A stretch of 32,452 bases of DNA from positions 27,049-59,500 of the forward strand of contig JAPLSZ010000224.1 in NCBI GenBank assembly GCA_026398385.1, written 5' to 3'. The position numbers were made by a program, and so were the translations under genes. Positions 6,598-15,242 of the stretch are shown in pieces (within the stretch, counting starts at the first letter, position 1; each line of letters begins with the position of its first letter). The notes under the pieces are model-generated. The model had not been told where the DNA came from. It made no database searches and worked only from the letters and a program-made list of their open reading frames with translations. The DNA is from Kiritimatiellota bacterium. GTDB lineage: Bacteria; Verrucomicrobiota; Kiritimatiellia; CAIQIC01.

Positions 6598-9108
6598 ATG
6601 AGCCTCTCGCGAGGGACAACGATGCCGACGACCACCAAAGGCTTGGGCGCGGCGGGACCGATCACAGCCCGCGACATCCGGCGGCGCTACGATCTGCACC
6701 TGCGCTATTCAAGGTGCAAGGACGTGCGCTCGGCCACGGATTACGACAAGCTGACGAGCCTCTCGATGGCCGTGCGCGACCTGGCGGTGGACCGGATGAT
6801 CGCCACCCAGACGGCATATCTGGACCAGGACGTGCGGCGCGTTTATTATCTATCCATGGAATACCTGCTCGGCCGGCTGCTGGCGAACAACGTCCTGAGC
6901 ATCGGCATCCAGGCGCCCGTGCGCCAGGTGCTGCACGATATCGGCCTGACCATGGAGCAGTTGGCGAGCATCGAGACGGACGCCGGGCTGGGCAACGGCG
7001 GCCTGGGCCGGCTGGCGGCGTGCTACCTGGATTCGCTGGCCACGCTGGAGTATCCGGCCTATGGCTACGGGCTGCGCTACGAGCACGGCATGTTCCGGCA
7101 GGAATTCGACAACGGCTGGCAGATGGAGCGGCCGGACGACTGGCTGAAATACGGCAATCCCTGGGAAATGGTGCGGCCGGAGTACACCGTGCCGGTGGTG
7201 GTGTACGGGCGGCTGGAACAGGTCGGCCCGCGTGGCGGCGCGAAGAAGTCGGTCTGGGTGGACTGGCAGATGCTGGAAGGCGTCCCGTACGACATCCCGG
7301 TGATCGGCTATGGCGTCAACACGGTGAACCTGCTGCGCCTGTGGAGCTCGCGCGCGACGGAAGGCTTCCGGCTGGACGTCTTCAACCAGGGCGACTACAT
7401 CAAGGCGGTGGCGGAGAAAAACTGGGCAGAAAACATCACCAAGGTGCTGTATCCATCGGAAAACACCACGGCGGGCAAGGAACTGCGATTGATCCAGGAG
7501 TATTTCCTGGTGGCCTGCACGATCCGCGACCTCATCCGCCGCTACCTCAAGAATCATAGTGACTTTGACAGCTTCGCGGAGGTCGTGACCCTGCAGATGA
7601 ACGACACCCATTCCGCGCTGGTTGTCGCGGAGCTGATGCGCTACCTCAGCGACGAGGTCGGCCTGCCGCGGGAGAAGGCGTGGGCGATCACGACGCGGAC
7701 GCTGAACTACACCAACCACACGCTGATGCCCGAAGCGCTGGAAAAATGGCCGATGCCGCTGCTGGAGCGCGTGCTACCCAGGCACCTGCAGATCATCTGC
7801 GACATCAACGAGCAGTTTCTGCAGCAGGTCCGGCTTTCCACCGATAACCATCTCGACCGCGTGCAGCGGATGTCGCTGATCGAGGAGGGCGCTGTCAAAC
7901 AGGCCCGCATGGCCAACCTGGCGGTCGTCGGCAGCCACAGGGTCAACGGTGTCTCCGAACTGCACACCGAGCTGCTGAAGCAGCGGCTGATGCCGGATTT
8001 CGTCGGGCTGTGGCCGGAGAAGTTCGTGAACATCACCAACGGCGTGTCTCACCGGCGCTGGCTGATCCAGTGCAATCCGGATCTGACCGCCCTGATCAGC
8101 GGCGTGCTGGGCGACAAATGGGTGCGGAACTTGGACGAGTTGCGCAGCCTCGAGCCCTACGCCGGCGACGCGGCTTTTCGCAAGGAGTTTCTGCGCATCA
8201 AGCGCGGCAACAAGGCCCGGCTGGCGCAGGTCATCCGTGACCTCACCGGGCAGATCGTGGATCCGGATTCGCTCTTCGATGTGCAGATCAAACGGCTGCA
8301 CGAGTATAAACGGCAGTTGCTCAACGCCCTGCACATTCTGACCCTGTTTTACCGCCTCAAAGCCCAGCCGAACCTGGACATCACGCCGCGCACGTTCATC
8401 TTTGGCGCCAAGGCCGCGCCGGGCTACCACGTGGCCAAGCTGATCATCAAGCTGATCAATACGCTGGCCGCGACCATCAATCACGATCCCGCGGTCGGCG
8501 GCCGCCTCAAAGTGGTGTTCTTGCCGGACTACGGCGTTTCGCTGGCCGAGGCCATCGTGCCAGCCGCCGACCTCTCGGAGCAGATTTCCACCGCCGGCTG
8601 GGAGGCTTCCGGCACGGGCAACATGAAGCTGGCCCTCAACGGCGCGCTGACCATCGGCACGTGGGACGGCGCGAACATCGAGATTGCCCAGGCGGTCGGT
8701 CTGGACAACATCTTCATCTTCGGTCAGCGCGCGGAGCAGCTCGCGGAGCTGCGCGCCAGCGGCGCGTACCGACCCGCGGAGTGGCTGGAGCGCGACGAGG
8801 AAATGCGGCGCGTGGTGTTGAGCCTGCGCAACGACCCCTTCATCCCGTCGCAGCCCGGCCTGTTTATGGAACTGCACCAGGCGCTGACGTCGGAGAGCGA
8901 TCCGTATTTCCATCTGGCCGATTACCGGAGCTACGTGGAAGCGCAGCAGGCGGTGACGGACCTTTTCCGCCAGCCGGAGGCGTGGGCGCATAAGGCGATC
9001 CACAACGTCGCCAACATGGGACGGTTCTCCAGCGACCGGTCGGTGCGGGAATACGCCGAGAAGATCTGGAACCTGCAGCCGGTGTCGGTGCAGATGAATG
9101 CAGGTTAG
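6598..9108 (+). CDS. glgP: Glycogen/starch phosphorylase
   Basis: YYLSMEYLLGR, GNGGLGRLAACYLDS, NDTHSALVVAELMR, KRLHEYKRQLLNALHI, EASGTGNMKLALNGALTIGTWDGANIEI. ATG 6622 with upstream GAGGG is an alternative start. Confidence 0.97.
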   Translation: MSLSRGTTMPTTTKGLGAAGPITARDIRRRYDLHLRYSRCKDVRSATDYDKLTSLSMAVRDLAVDRMIATQTAYLDQDVRRVYYLSMEYLLGRLLANNVLSIGIQAPVRQVLHDIGLTMEQLASIETDAGLGNGGLGRLAACYLDSLATLEYPAYGYGLRYEHGMFRQEFDNGWQMERPDDWLKYGNPWEMVRPEYTVPVVVYGRLEQVGPRGGAKKSVWVDWQMLEGVPYDIPVIGYGVNTVNLLRLWSSRATEGFRLDVFNQGDYIKAVAEKNWAENITKVLYPSENTTAGKELRLIQEYFLVACTIRDLIRRYLKNHSDFDSFAEVVTLQMNDTHSALVVAELMRYLSDEVGLPREKAWAITTRTLNYTNHTLMPEALEKWPMPLLERVLPRHLQIICDINEQFLQQVRLSTDNHLDRVQRMSLIEEGAVKQARMANLAVVGSHRVNGVSELHTELLKQRLMPDFVGLWPEKFVNITNGVSHRRWLIQCNPDLTALISGVLGDKWVRNLDELRSLEPYAGDAAFRKEFLRIKRGNKARLAQVIRDLTGQIVDPDSLFDVQIKRLHEYKRQLLNALHILTLFYRLKAQPNLDITPRTFIFGAKAAPGYHVAKLIIKLINTLAATINHDPAVGGRLKVVFLPDYGVSLAEAIVPAADLSEQISTAGWEASGTGNMKLALNGALTIGTWDGANIEIAQAVGLDNIFIFGQRAEQLAELRASGAYRPAEWLERDEEMRRVVLSLRNDPFIPSQPGLFMELHQALTSESDPYFHLADYRSYVEAQQAVTDLFRQPEAWAHKAIHNVANMGRFSSDRSVREYAEKIWNLQPVSVQMNAG

Positions 9109-9194
9109 CCGCCGGTCGGACCCCCGGCGAAAGCCCGCGGGCGGAAGGTCGCCAGCGGGAGCGGCGCAGGCTTGAACGCGGAAGGGAGCGGAAG

Positions 9195-10562
9195 ATGAAA
9201 ACGATCTGCTGCATTGGCGCCGGTTACGTGGGCGGACCGACCATGGCCATGATTGCCCGCCAGTGCCCGGATTGCCGCGTCGTGGTCACGGACATTGACG
9301 AGAAGCGCATTGCGGCGTGGGCCGCCGGCCACCCGCCGATCTACGAGCCGGGTCTGGCGGAACTTGTGCGCGTTTCGCTGAACCGCAATCTCTTCTTTTC
9401 CACCGACATCGCCCGGGGCATCGCGGAGGCGCAGATCGTCTTTGTCAGCGTCAACACGCCCACCAAGACGTTCGGCCAGGGCGCCGGGCGCGCCTCGGAT
9501 CTCCAATATTACGAGAAGGCCGCCCGGCAGATCCTTGAGCACGCGCAAGCGGACATGATCGTGGTGGAAAAGAGCACGCTGCCGGTGCGCACGGCGGAGG
9601 CCATGGATAGCATCTTGAAATCCGGGCGAAAGGACGTCCGCTTCGAGGTGCTCTCCAATCCCGAGTTTCTGGCCGAGGGCACGGCGATCCAGGACCTGGA
9701 ACATCCCGACCGGGTGCTGATCGGCGGCCACGAAACCCCGGCCGGACGCGAGGCTCAACAGGCGCTGGTGGAGATCTATGCGCGCTGGGTGCCGCGCGAT
9801 CGCATCCTGACCACCAACATCTGGTCCAGCGAGCTCTCCAAGCTCGTGGCCAACGCGTTTCTGGCCCAGCGCATCAGTTCCATCAACAGCATCTCCGCCC
9901 TGTGCGAGGCCACGGGCGCCGACGTGGAGGAAATCTCCCGCGCCATCGGCATGGACTCGCGCATTGGCCCCAAGTTTCTCCGCGCCAGCGTGGGCTTCGG
10001 CGGTTCCTGCTTCAAGAAGGACATTCTGAATCTGGTGTACCTCGCGGAAAGCTATGGGCTGCGGGAGGTGGCCGATTTTTGGAACCGGGTGGTGGCGATG
10101 AACGATTACCAGGAGAACCGGTTCGTCCGCGCGATCGTGACCCGGATGTTCAACACTGTCGCGGGCAAGCGGATCGCGGTGTTCGGCTTTGCCTTCAAGG
10201 CCGACACTGGCGATACCCGCGAAAGCCCCGCCATCCGCGTCTGCCGCGAACTGGCCGCCGAGCGCGCCCACGTCGTTGTCAGCGACCCCTTCGCGCTGGA
10301 TAATGCCCGCATCGAGCTCGCGGATCTCGGCGCCGCCGTGGCCTACGAGCCCGACCCCTACGCCGCCGCGCGGGGCGCGCACGCCATCGCGGTGCTCACC
10401 GACTGGCGGGACTACCGGGCCCTGGATTATCCGCGCATCTTCGCGGGCATGGAGAAGCCGGCTTTCCTGTTCGACGGGCGCAACTGCCTCGACCACCGCG
10501 CGCTGTTCGACCTGGGTTTCAACGTCTTCCCGATCGGCAAGCGGTTCTATAGCCACTTGTGA
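9195..10562 (+). CDS. ugd: UDP-glucose 6-dehydrogenase (eukaryote-like type)
   Basis: MKTICCIGAGYVGGPTMAMIA..., LSNPEFLAEGTAIQDLEHPDRVLIGG, WSSELSKLVANAFLAQRISSINSISALCEATGADVEEISRAIGMD, GFGGSCFKKDILNLVYL, GFAFKADTGDTRESPAI. Confidence 0.95.
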   Translation: MKTICCIGAGYVGGPTMAMIARQCPDCRVVVTDIDEKRIAAWAAGHPPIYEPGLAELVRVSLNRNLFFSTDIARGIAEAQIVFVSVNTPTKTFGQGAGRASDLQYYEKAARQILEHAQADMIVVEKSTLPVRTAEAMDSILKSGRKDVRFEVLSNPEFLAEGTAIQDLEHPDRVLIGGHETPAGREAQQALVEIYARWVPRDRILTTNIWSSELSKLVANAFLAQRISSINSISALCEATGADVEEISRAIGMDSRIGPKFLRASVGFGGSCFKKDILNLVYLAESYGLREVADFWNRVVAMNDYQENRFVRAIVTRMFNTVAGKRIAVFGFAFKADTGDTRESPAIRVCRELAAERAHVVVSDPFALDNARIELADLGAAVAYEPDPYAAARGAHAIAVLTDWRDYRALDYPRIFAGMEKPAFLFDGRNCLDHRALFDLGFNVFPIGKRFYSHL

Positions 10563-11313
10563 TCGTGCCCGGCTGCTCCCTACACAATCGGCAAAACGGA
10601 TTGCGCCTGACCGGCACCTCCCGGAACCGCAGGGCCAGCGCGTCAAAGATCAGTAGGCGGTCGGTCAACAACTGGCCCACTCCGAGCAGAAACTTAAGAG
10701 CTTCGGTTGCCTGGAGGGCGCCCAGCACGCCGGGCACCACGCCCAGCGGGCCCTGCGGCGGCGCACCGGTCTCCGGCGGCGGTTGCTCGAAGACGCAGCG
10801 ATAGCAGGCGGTCTTTCCGGGCAGCACCGTCATGAGTTGGCCGTGGTACCGCAGGATGCCGGCGTGTACATACGGCCGGCCGGCGGCGTGACAGGCGTCG
10901 GCAATGAGAAATTTGGATGCGAAGTTGTCGGTGGCGTCCACCACGAAATCGAAATCGGCCAGCCGGGCGGGAGCGTTGGCGGCGGTAAAGCGTTCGGGGA
11001 ACAGGCGCAGTTCCGTCCGCGGATTCAGCGCGCGCAGTTTCTCGGCGGCAGATTCCACCTTGCGGCGGCCGACGTCGGCGGTGGCGTGCAGGATTTGCCG
11101 CTGCAGGTTGGAGAGTTCCACTGTGTCGCCGTCCATCAGACCCAGCGTGCCGACGCCCGCGGCGGCCAGGTACAGGGCCGCCGGCGAACCGAGCCCGCCA
11201 GCGCCGATCACCAGCACGCGGCCCGCGCGCAGTTTGGCCTGGCCGGCCGCCCCGATCTCCGGCAGCGCGAGCTGCCGGGCATACCGCTGCTGTTCTTCCG
11301 GCGTCAAATTCAT
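10519..11313 (-). CDS. thiF: ThiF/MoeB/HesA-family sulfur-carrier adenylyltransferase
   Basis: RYARQLALPEIGAAGQAKLRAGRVLVIGAGGLGSPAALYLAAAGVG, DGDTVELSNLQRQ, DATDNFASKFLIADAC, CYRC and CRLC; position in thi cluster. Confidence 0.88.
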   Translation of the reverse strand: MNLTPEEQQRYARQLALPEIGAAGQAKLRAGRVLVIGAGGLGSPAALYLAAAGVGTLGLMDGDTVELSNLQRQILHATADVGRRKVESAAEKLRALNPRTELRLFPERFTAANAPARLADFDFVVDATDNFASKFLIADACHAAGRPYVHAGILRYHGQLMTVLPGKTACYRCVFEQPPPETGAPPQGPLGVVPGVLGALQATEALKFLLGVGQLLTDRLLIFDALALRFREVPVRRNPFCRLCREQPGTITSGYRTACRSGRR

Positions 11314-11365
11314 GCGTCGTCCAGTTTCTGATTACGACAAATGACTAATGACAAATGACAACTGA

Positions 11366-12532
11366 CTACGTACCACCGCCCCGATACACCGCATCCCAAT
11401 TCTTGAACACCGGCTCCAGGCTGCGCGCGCGCAGGGCGGCGCAGAACTCCTCCACACCGCGCCGGTCGTTGACCTCGAACTGACTGGCGGTGAGTCGGCT
11501 TGCACTGAGTTCCATCGTAGTGTCGAACCCGCCGGCCTCGTCGGTCGGCGCTTGGTCGTAGCCGCCGACGGTCGTGCGGCTGGCGACGCTCATCCGGGAA
11601 ATGCCCACGCCGGCCATGCCGTCCCGGAAGCGCGGCGCCTCGCGCGTAGACAGCGTGAGGTGCGCCTCCGGGAGACACAGGCGTAAGGCGCAGATCAACC
11701 GTGCCAGGAAGGCGTCGTCCACCGCGAAGTCGGCGTGGTACCCGCCCGCTTCGGGCCGCAGGCGCGGGAACGCCAGGGAAATACCGGTGCGCCAGAAGCG
11801 CTTTTCCAGTTCCACGGCGTGCCGATAGAGGCGGAGCGCGTCGGTGACCGGATCGGCCAGTCCCAGCAGGACGCCGAGGCCCGCCAGGCGCAGGCCGGCC
11901 TCCAGCGCGCGCGCCGGCGTCTCCAGCCGGTTCAGAAAATCCTTCTTCGGTCCCCAGCGGTGGACTTCCGCGTAACGTTCCGCGTCGTAGGTTTCCTGGT
12001 AGAGCGTGAGGCCCGTGGCGCCGGCCTCGGCCAATTGCCGGTATTCGTCCACGGACATGGGGAAGACCTCGACGTTCACCAGGGCAAACTGCGCGGCGGC
12101 GAGGCGTACGCAATCGCATACGTAACCGACATCCGCCTCGGGCGTACGCTCGCCGGTGAGCAGCAGGATTTCCTCCAGGCCCATGTGCTTCAGCGCGGCC
12201 AGTTCGGCCTCGACCTCGTCCGGGGACAGCTTGCGACGCGGCTGCGACCGGTCGGACGCGAAGCCGCAGTAGGCGCAGCCGCTGGCGCAGTGGTTGGACA
12301 GGTAGAGCGGCGCGTAGAGTGCGATCGTGCGGCCGAAATGCCGGCGTGTCAGCGCCTGCGCTTGCTGCGCCAGGCGCTCGGTGTACGGCGCGGCGGCAGG
12401 CGACAGCAGCACGGCCAGTTCGCGCAGGCCGGGCCGCTCGGCGGCCAGCGCGGCCTCGACGTCCTCCGGTCCGCTGGCGCGCAGCCGCTCCCGCCACGGC
12501 GCGACATCCAGCCACTCAGGAAGGAAATTCAT
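11366..12532 (-). CDS. thiH: 2-iminoacetate synthase ThiH (radical SAM)
   Basis: APLYLSNHCASGCAYCGFA (radical SAM CxxxCxxC), ILLLTGE, EVFPMSVDEY, YQETYD, LGLADPVTDAL, SASRTTVGGY-type C-terminus; start at MNFLPEW. Confidence 0.93.
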   Translation of the reverse strand: MNFLPEWLDVAPWRERLRASGPEDVEAALAAERPGLRELAVLLSPAAAPYTERLAQQAQALTRRHFGRTIALYAPLYLSNHCASGCAYCGFASDRSQPRRKLSPDEVEAELAALKHMGLEEILLLTGERTPEADVGYVCDCVRLAAAQFALVNVEVFPMSVDEYRQLAEAGATGLTLYQETYDAERYAEVHRWGPKKDFLNRLETPARALEAGLRLAGLGVLLGLADPVTDALRLYRHAVELEKRFWRTGISLAFPRLRPEAGGYHADFAVDDAFLARLICALRLCLPEAHLTLSTREAPRFRDGMAGVGISRMSVASRTTVGGYDQAPTDEAGGFDTTMELSASRLTASQFEVNDRRGVEEFCAALRARSLEPVFKNWDAVYRGGGT

Positions 12533-12760
12533 AAATCCAAAAAACGAAATCCGAAACAATATCGAATAACCAAAAATAAATAACAAAACAAAAAGACCTG
12601 AAGTTCCAGCCATGACGCCGACAATCACCTGCGGCGGCGTGGTCGGGATCACTTCGTGGCAAGCGGTATGGTTTTAAACATCTTAACTATTGTAATTTAG
12701 AATTTATTTCGGGTTTTGTGCTTCGATATTCGCATTTTCAGTTTACGAGCTATTCGAGCA
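12533..12760. repeat. AT-rich inter-operonic segment with two opposed CGAA-word repeat blocks
   Basis: aacgaaatccgaaacaatatcgaataac (plus strand, 12542-12570) and gcgaatatcgaagcacaaaacccgaaataa (minus strand, about 12704-12734), in otherwise GC-rich sequence. Confidence 0.5.
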
Positions 12761-12770
12761 AGCCCGGACT

Positions 12771-13556
12771 CTAGGGTGCCAGAAAGCTTGTCAGCGGACT
12801 GGTCGCGCGGGCGGCGGCGCGGCGCGGCAGGAGGGCCGCGTGGTACGCGGCGCGGCCGGCGCGGACCGCCTGCGCGAACGCGACGGCCATGGCGACGGGC
12901 TGGTCCGCCGCGGCGACGGCGCTGTTGACCAGCACGGCGGCGCAGCCCATCTCCAGCGCGGCGGCGGCCTCGGACGGTGCGCGCAGGCCGGCATCTACGA
13001 TCACCGGCACGCGGCTGTGAGCGACAATCAGCCGCAGCATCGCGGCCGTGTCCAGGCCCTGGCCGCTGCCGATGGGCGCGCCGAGGGGCATGACGGAGAT
13101 GCAGCCGACGTCCTCCAGCCGCTTGGCCAGCACCGGGTCGGCGGGGATATAGGGCATGACGAGAAAGCCCTCGGCGACCAGGATCTTGGCCGCCGCCAGG
13201 GTTTCGACCGCATCCGGCAGCAGGTGCTGCGGATTGGGATGAATTTCCACCTTGATGAACGGACTGCCGCTGAGCTCGCGCGCCAGCCGTGCGGCGCGGA
13301 CCGCCTCGGCCGCGTCGCGCGCGCCGGAGGTGTTCGGCATCAGCGTCACGCCCGGCAGGCGCGCCAGCGGGCCGAACAGGTCGTCCGACGGCCGCTCGCG
13401 GTTGAAGCGCCGCAGGGCGACGGTGACCAGTTGCGCGCCCGAGGCCGTAATGGCTTGCACCATCGTTGCGACGTCCGCGAACTTGCCCGTACCCAGCAGC
13501 AGGCGCGACTCGAACGTGTATGCACCCAGTTGCAGAGCATCGCTCTTCATGTCCAT
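12771..13556 (-). CDS. thiG: Thiazole synthase ThiG
   Basis: [119 protein letters not shown]. Confidence 0.96.
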   Translation of the reverse strand: MDMKSDALQLGAYTFESRLLLGTGKFADVATMVQAITASGAQLVTVALRRFNRERPSDDLFGPLARLPGVTLMPNTSGARDAAEAVRAARLARELSGSPFIKVEIHPNPQHLLPDAVETLAAAKILVAEGFLVMPYIPADPVLAKRLEDVGCISVMPLGAPIGSGQGLDTAAMLRLIVAHSRVPVIVDAGLRAPSEAAAALEMGCAAVLVNSAVAAADQPVAMAVAFAQAVRAGRAAYHAALLPRRAAARATSPLTSFLAP

Positions 13557-13572
13557 AAATGTTCCAAATCTT

Positions 13573-13666
13573 GTTTTCGGCGAAGAATTTTAACCGCCAT
13601 GACGCCAAGTCCGCCAAGCTGCTGAAATCTTCTTCCGTGTAAATCCGTGTTGATCCGTGGCTAAAA
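13573..13666. repeat. Intergenic repeat copy A (gttttcggcgaagaat ... atccgtggctaaaa) in the thiS-thiG gap
   Basis: Both boundary words recur at 20730-20770 (gttttcgccgaagaat ... catccgtggccaaaa). Confidence 0.55.
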
Positions 13667-13707
13667 TGCAGCCGGTATTATTTGGTTGCGGCTACGCCGG
13701 ACTGTGT

Positions 13708-13908
13708 TCACCCGCCGCCCGCGAAGGTCAGGATTTCCACCCGGTCGCCGGCGTGCAGCGCCACTGCCGCGCGCCGGGCCGATGGCATCACCTCGTCGTT
13801 TACCAGCACGGCCACCCGGGCGGCGTCGGCGCCCAAAGCGGCCAGCAGTCCGGCCAGCATTTCGCCCTCCGGCCGTTCCAGCTTCTCGCCGTTGATCAGC
13901 AATTGCAT
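13708..13908 (-). CDS. thiS: Sulfur carrier protein ThiS
   Basis: 66-aa MQLLINGEKLERPEGEMLAGLLAALGADAARVAVLVNDEVMPSARRAAVALHAGDRVEILTFAGGG; ubiquitin-like with terminal GlyGly; just downstream of TPP riboswitch. Confidence 0.9.
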   Translation of the reverse strand: MQLLINGEKLERPEGEMLAGLLAALGADAARVAVLVNDEVMPSARRAAVALHAGDRVEILTFAGGG

Positions 13909-13919
13909 GTTGCTCCAGC

Positions 13920-13946
13920 AAAAAAAGCGCCCGGTTGCCCGGGCGC
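13920..13946 (-). terminator. Rho-independent terminator between TPP riboswitch and thiS
   Basis: 8-bp perfect stem gcgcccgg/ccgggcgc (13927-13934 / 13939-13946), 4-nt loop, A7 on plus strand (U-tract on minus transcript). Confidence 0.85.
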
Positions 13947-13951
13947 TCTGG

Positions 13952-14038
13952 CCACATCCCTTCGCCGGCATGATCCGGATCAGGTTCAGCGGGTATGATC
14001 TCAGTCCCGCTTTCCGCGGGACACCCCGGTGCTGGCGG
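13952..14038 (-). promoter_or_regulatory. TPP riboswitch (THI element)
   Basis: Minus-strand ccGGGGTGtcccgcggaaagcgggaCTGAGAtcatACCCgctGAACCTGATCcggatcATGCCggCGaaGGGAtgt matches the THI-box consensus. Confidence 0.95.
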
Positions 14039-14102
14039 AACACTAGGCCACAACCGCCCCCGCGTCAACAGCGGATGCCAACGACAAGTAACGAGCGAGA
14101 AG

Positions 14103-14196
14103 GGGCGCAGTCTTATGCTGCGAAGGCCGGAAAGGCCGCCTTCGCTTCCCGCTTCGCCAAGGCTACGCAGGCCAAGACGAAGCACGCGCTGCGCCC
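14103..14196. repeat. 94-bp segment bounded by inverted repeat gggcgcag/ctgcgccc with nested short stems
   Basis: GGGCGCAG 14103-14110, CTGCGCCC 14189-14196; internal cgcag/ctgcg, aaggc/gcctt and gcttcg/cgaagc pairs. Confidence 0.4.
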
Positions 14197-14379
14197 GCCT
14201 GCGGTGAGCCTGATGAAATCCCTGAGCTTGTCGAAGTGGTCGAGCGGGTCGAACCTGCGGGCGTCGCCTATCGCCGGGTCGGAGACCCAGCCTACCGTAT
14301 GATCTTATCGCAGTGACGCCCAATCAGTACCCACAGGTGACGGAGGCCTTACCGACAGCAGAAAAATCGCGCACCGCTT

Positions 14380-15165
14380 TCATTCCGGCGTGGGGTGCCG
14401 GGCGAGGAAGCGCAGGAAGGCGGTCGGGCTGATGTGCGGATCGCCCCAGAAGGGATTGTCGAACGAGTAGATGATGAAGAGGGTCAGCAGAATCAAGCCG
14501 ACCAACGACAGGGTCAGGATCAGATGCGAGCGCAAGCGCTCGACGCCGAAGAAATTCATGAAGCCGATGGTAATGATGCCGCCGACGATCAGCAGCATCC
14601 ACAACACCCAGCTGAGGGTGTCCTGGCTGGCCAGAATGCGCAGCCGGCGCAGGCTGGCCAGTTCGTTCAACCGCGCCACGGATTCCTGGAGCCAGATTTT
14701 CTCCCGTTCGGTGCCGGGCTCGATGCCGCGGAATTGCTCCCAGATGCGGTTCATGGCTTCCGTGGCCTTCAGGCTGTCGCGGTGGAACTTGAGCTCCGGC
14801 CATTCGTCCGCGATGACCACGCGGGCGTAGGCGATGAGCGCCTGGCGGACGTGGATCTGGTAGGCCGGCCGCAGCCCGTAAGAGTCGCGGTGCAGATTGG
14901 CGAGGGCATTGCCCTCCTGTTCGCAAACCGCCAGGGTGTTGCTGAATTGCGTCGCGACGGTCATCACCAGGAAAGCCAGCAGCACGGCGTAGAGGCCGCC
15001 AATGACGGTGAAAGTGGCGGCGACCACGTCGTGCTCGCGGCGCAGGCGCTCGACCGAGCGGAAGCGGCGGACAAACATCAGCATGACGATTGCGGGCAGG
15101 AGCCCGGCCAGCAGCCAGAGCAACAGCAGGCTGAGGGGCGACAGAGCTTGCAGATATTCGGCCAT
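14380..15165 (-). CDS. DUF4239-like (bestrophin-like) membrane protein
   Basis: N-terminal TM helices LLLLWLLAGLLPAIVMLMFVRRF, EHDVVAATFTVIGGLYAVLLAFLVMTVATQF, two C-terminal TM helices; start MAEYLQALSPLS. Confidence 0.75.
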   Translation of the reverse strand: MAEYLQALSPLSLLLLWLLAGLLPAIVMLMFVRRFRSVERLRREHDVVAATFTVIGGLYAVLLAFLVMTVATQFSNTLAVCEQEGNALANLHRDSYGLRPAYQIHVRQALIAYARVVIADEWPELKFHRDSLKATEAMNRIWEQFRGIEPGTEREKIWLQESVARLNELASLRRLRILASQDTLSWVLWMLLIVGGIITIGFMNFFGVERLRSHLILTLSLVGLILLTLFIIYSFDNPFWGDPHISPTAFLRFLARHPTPE

Positions 15166-15242
15166 GGCTTTGGATCCCCGTACGATCCAATCTCCGCACC
15201 GCGCACTATGGTTGTCAGCTCCGCCGGCGCATGTCAAATCAA

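Noticed and set aside
7774-9003. 409-aa minus-strand ORF antisense to glgP
   Set aside because: Shadow ORF opposite unmistakable glycogen phosphorylase motifs.
9105-10646. 513-aa minus-strand ORF antisense to ugd
   Set aside because: High-GC shadow ORF; low-complexity residue usage and fully overlapped by a clear ugd gene.
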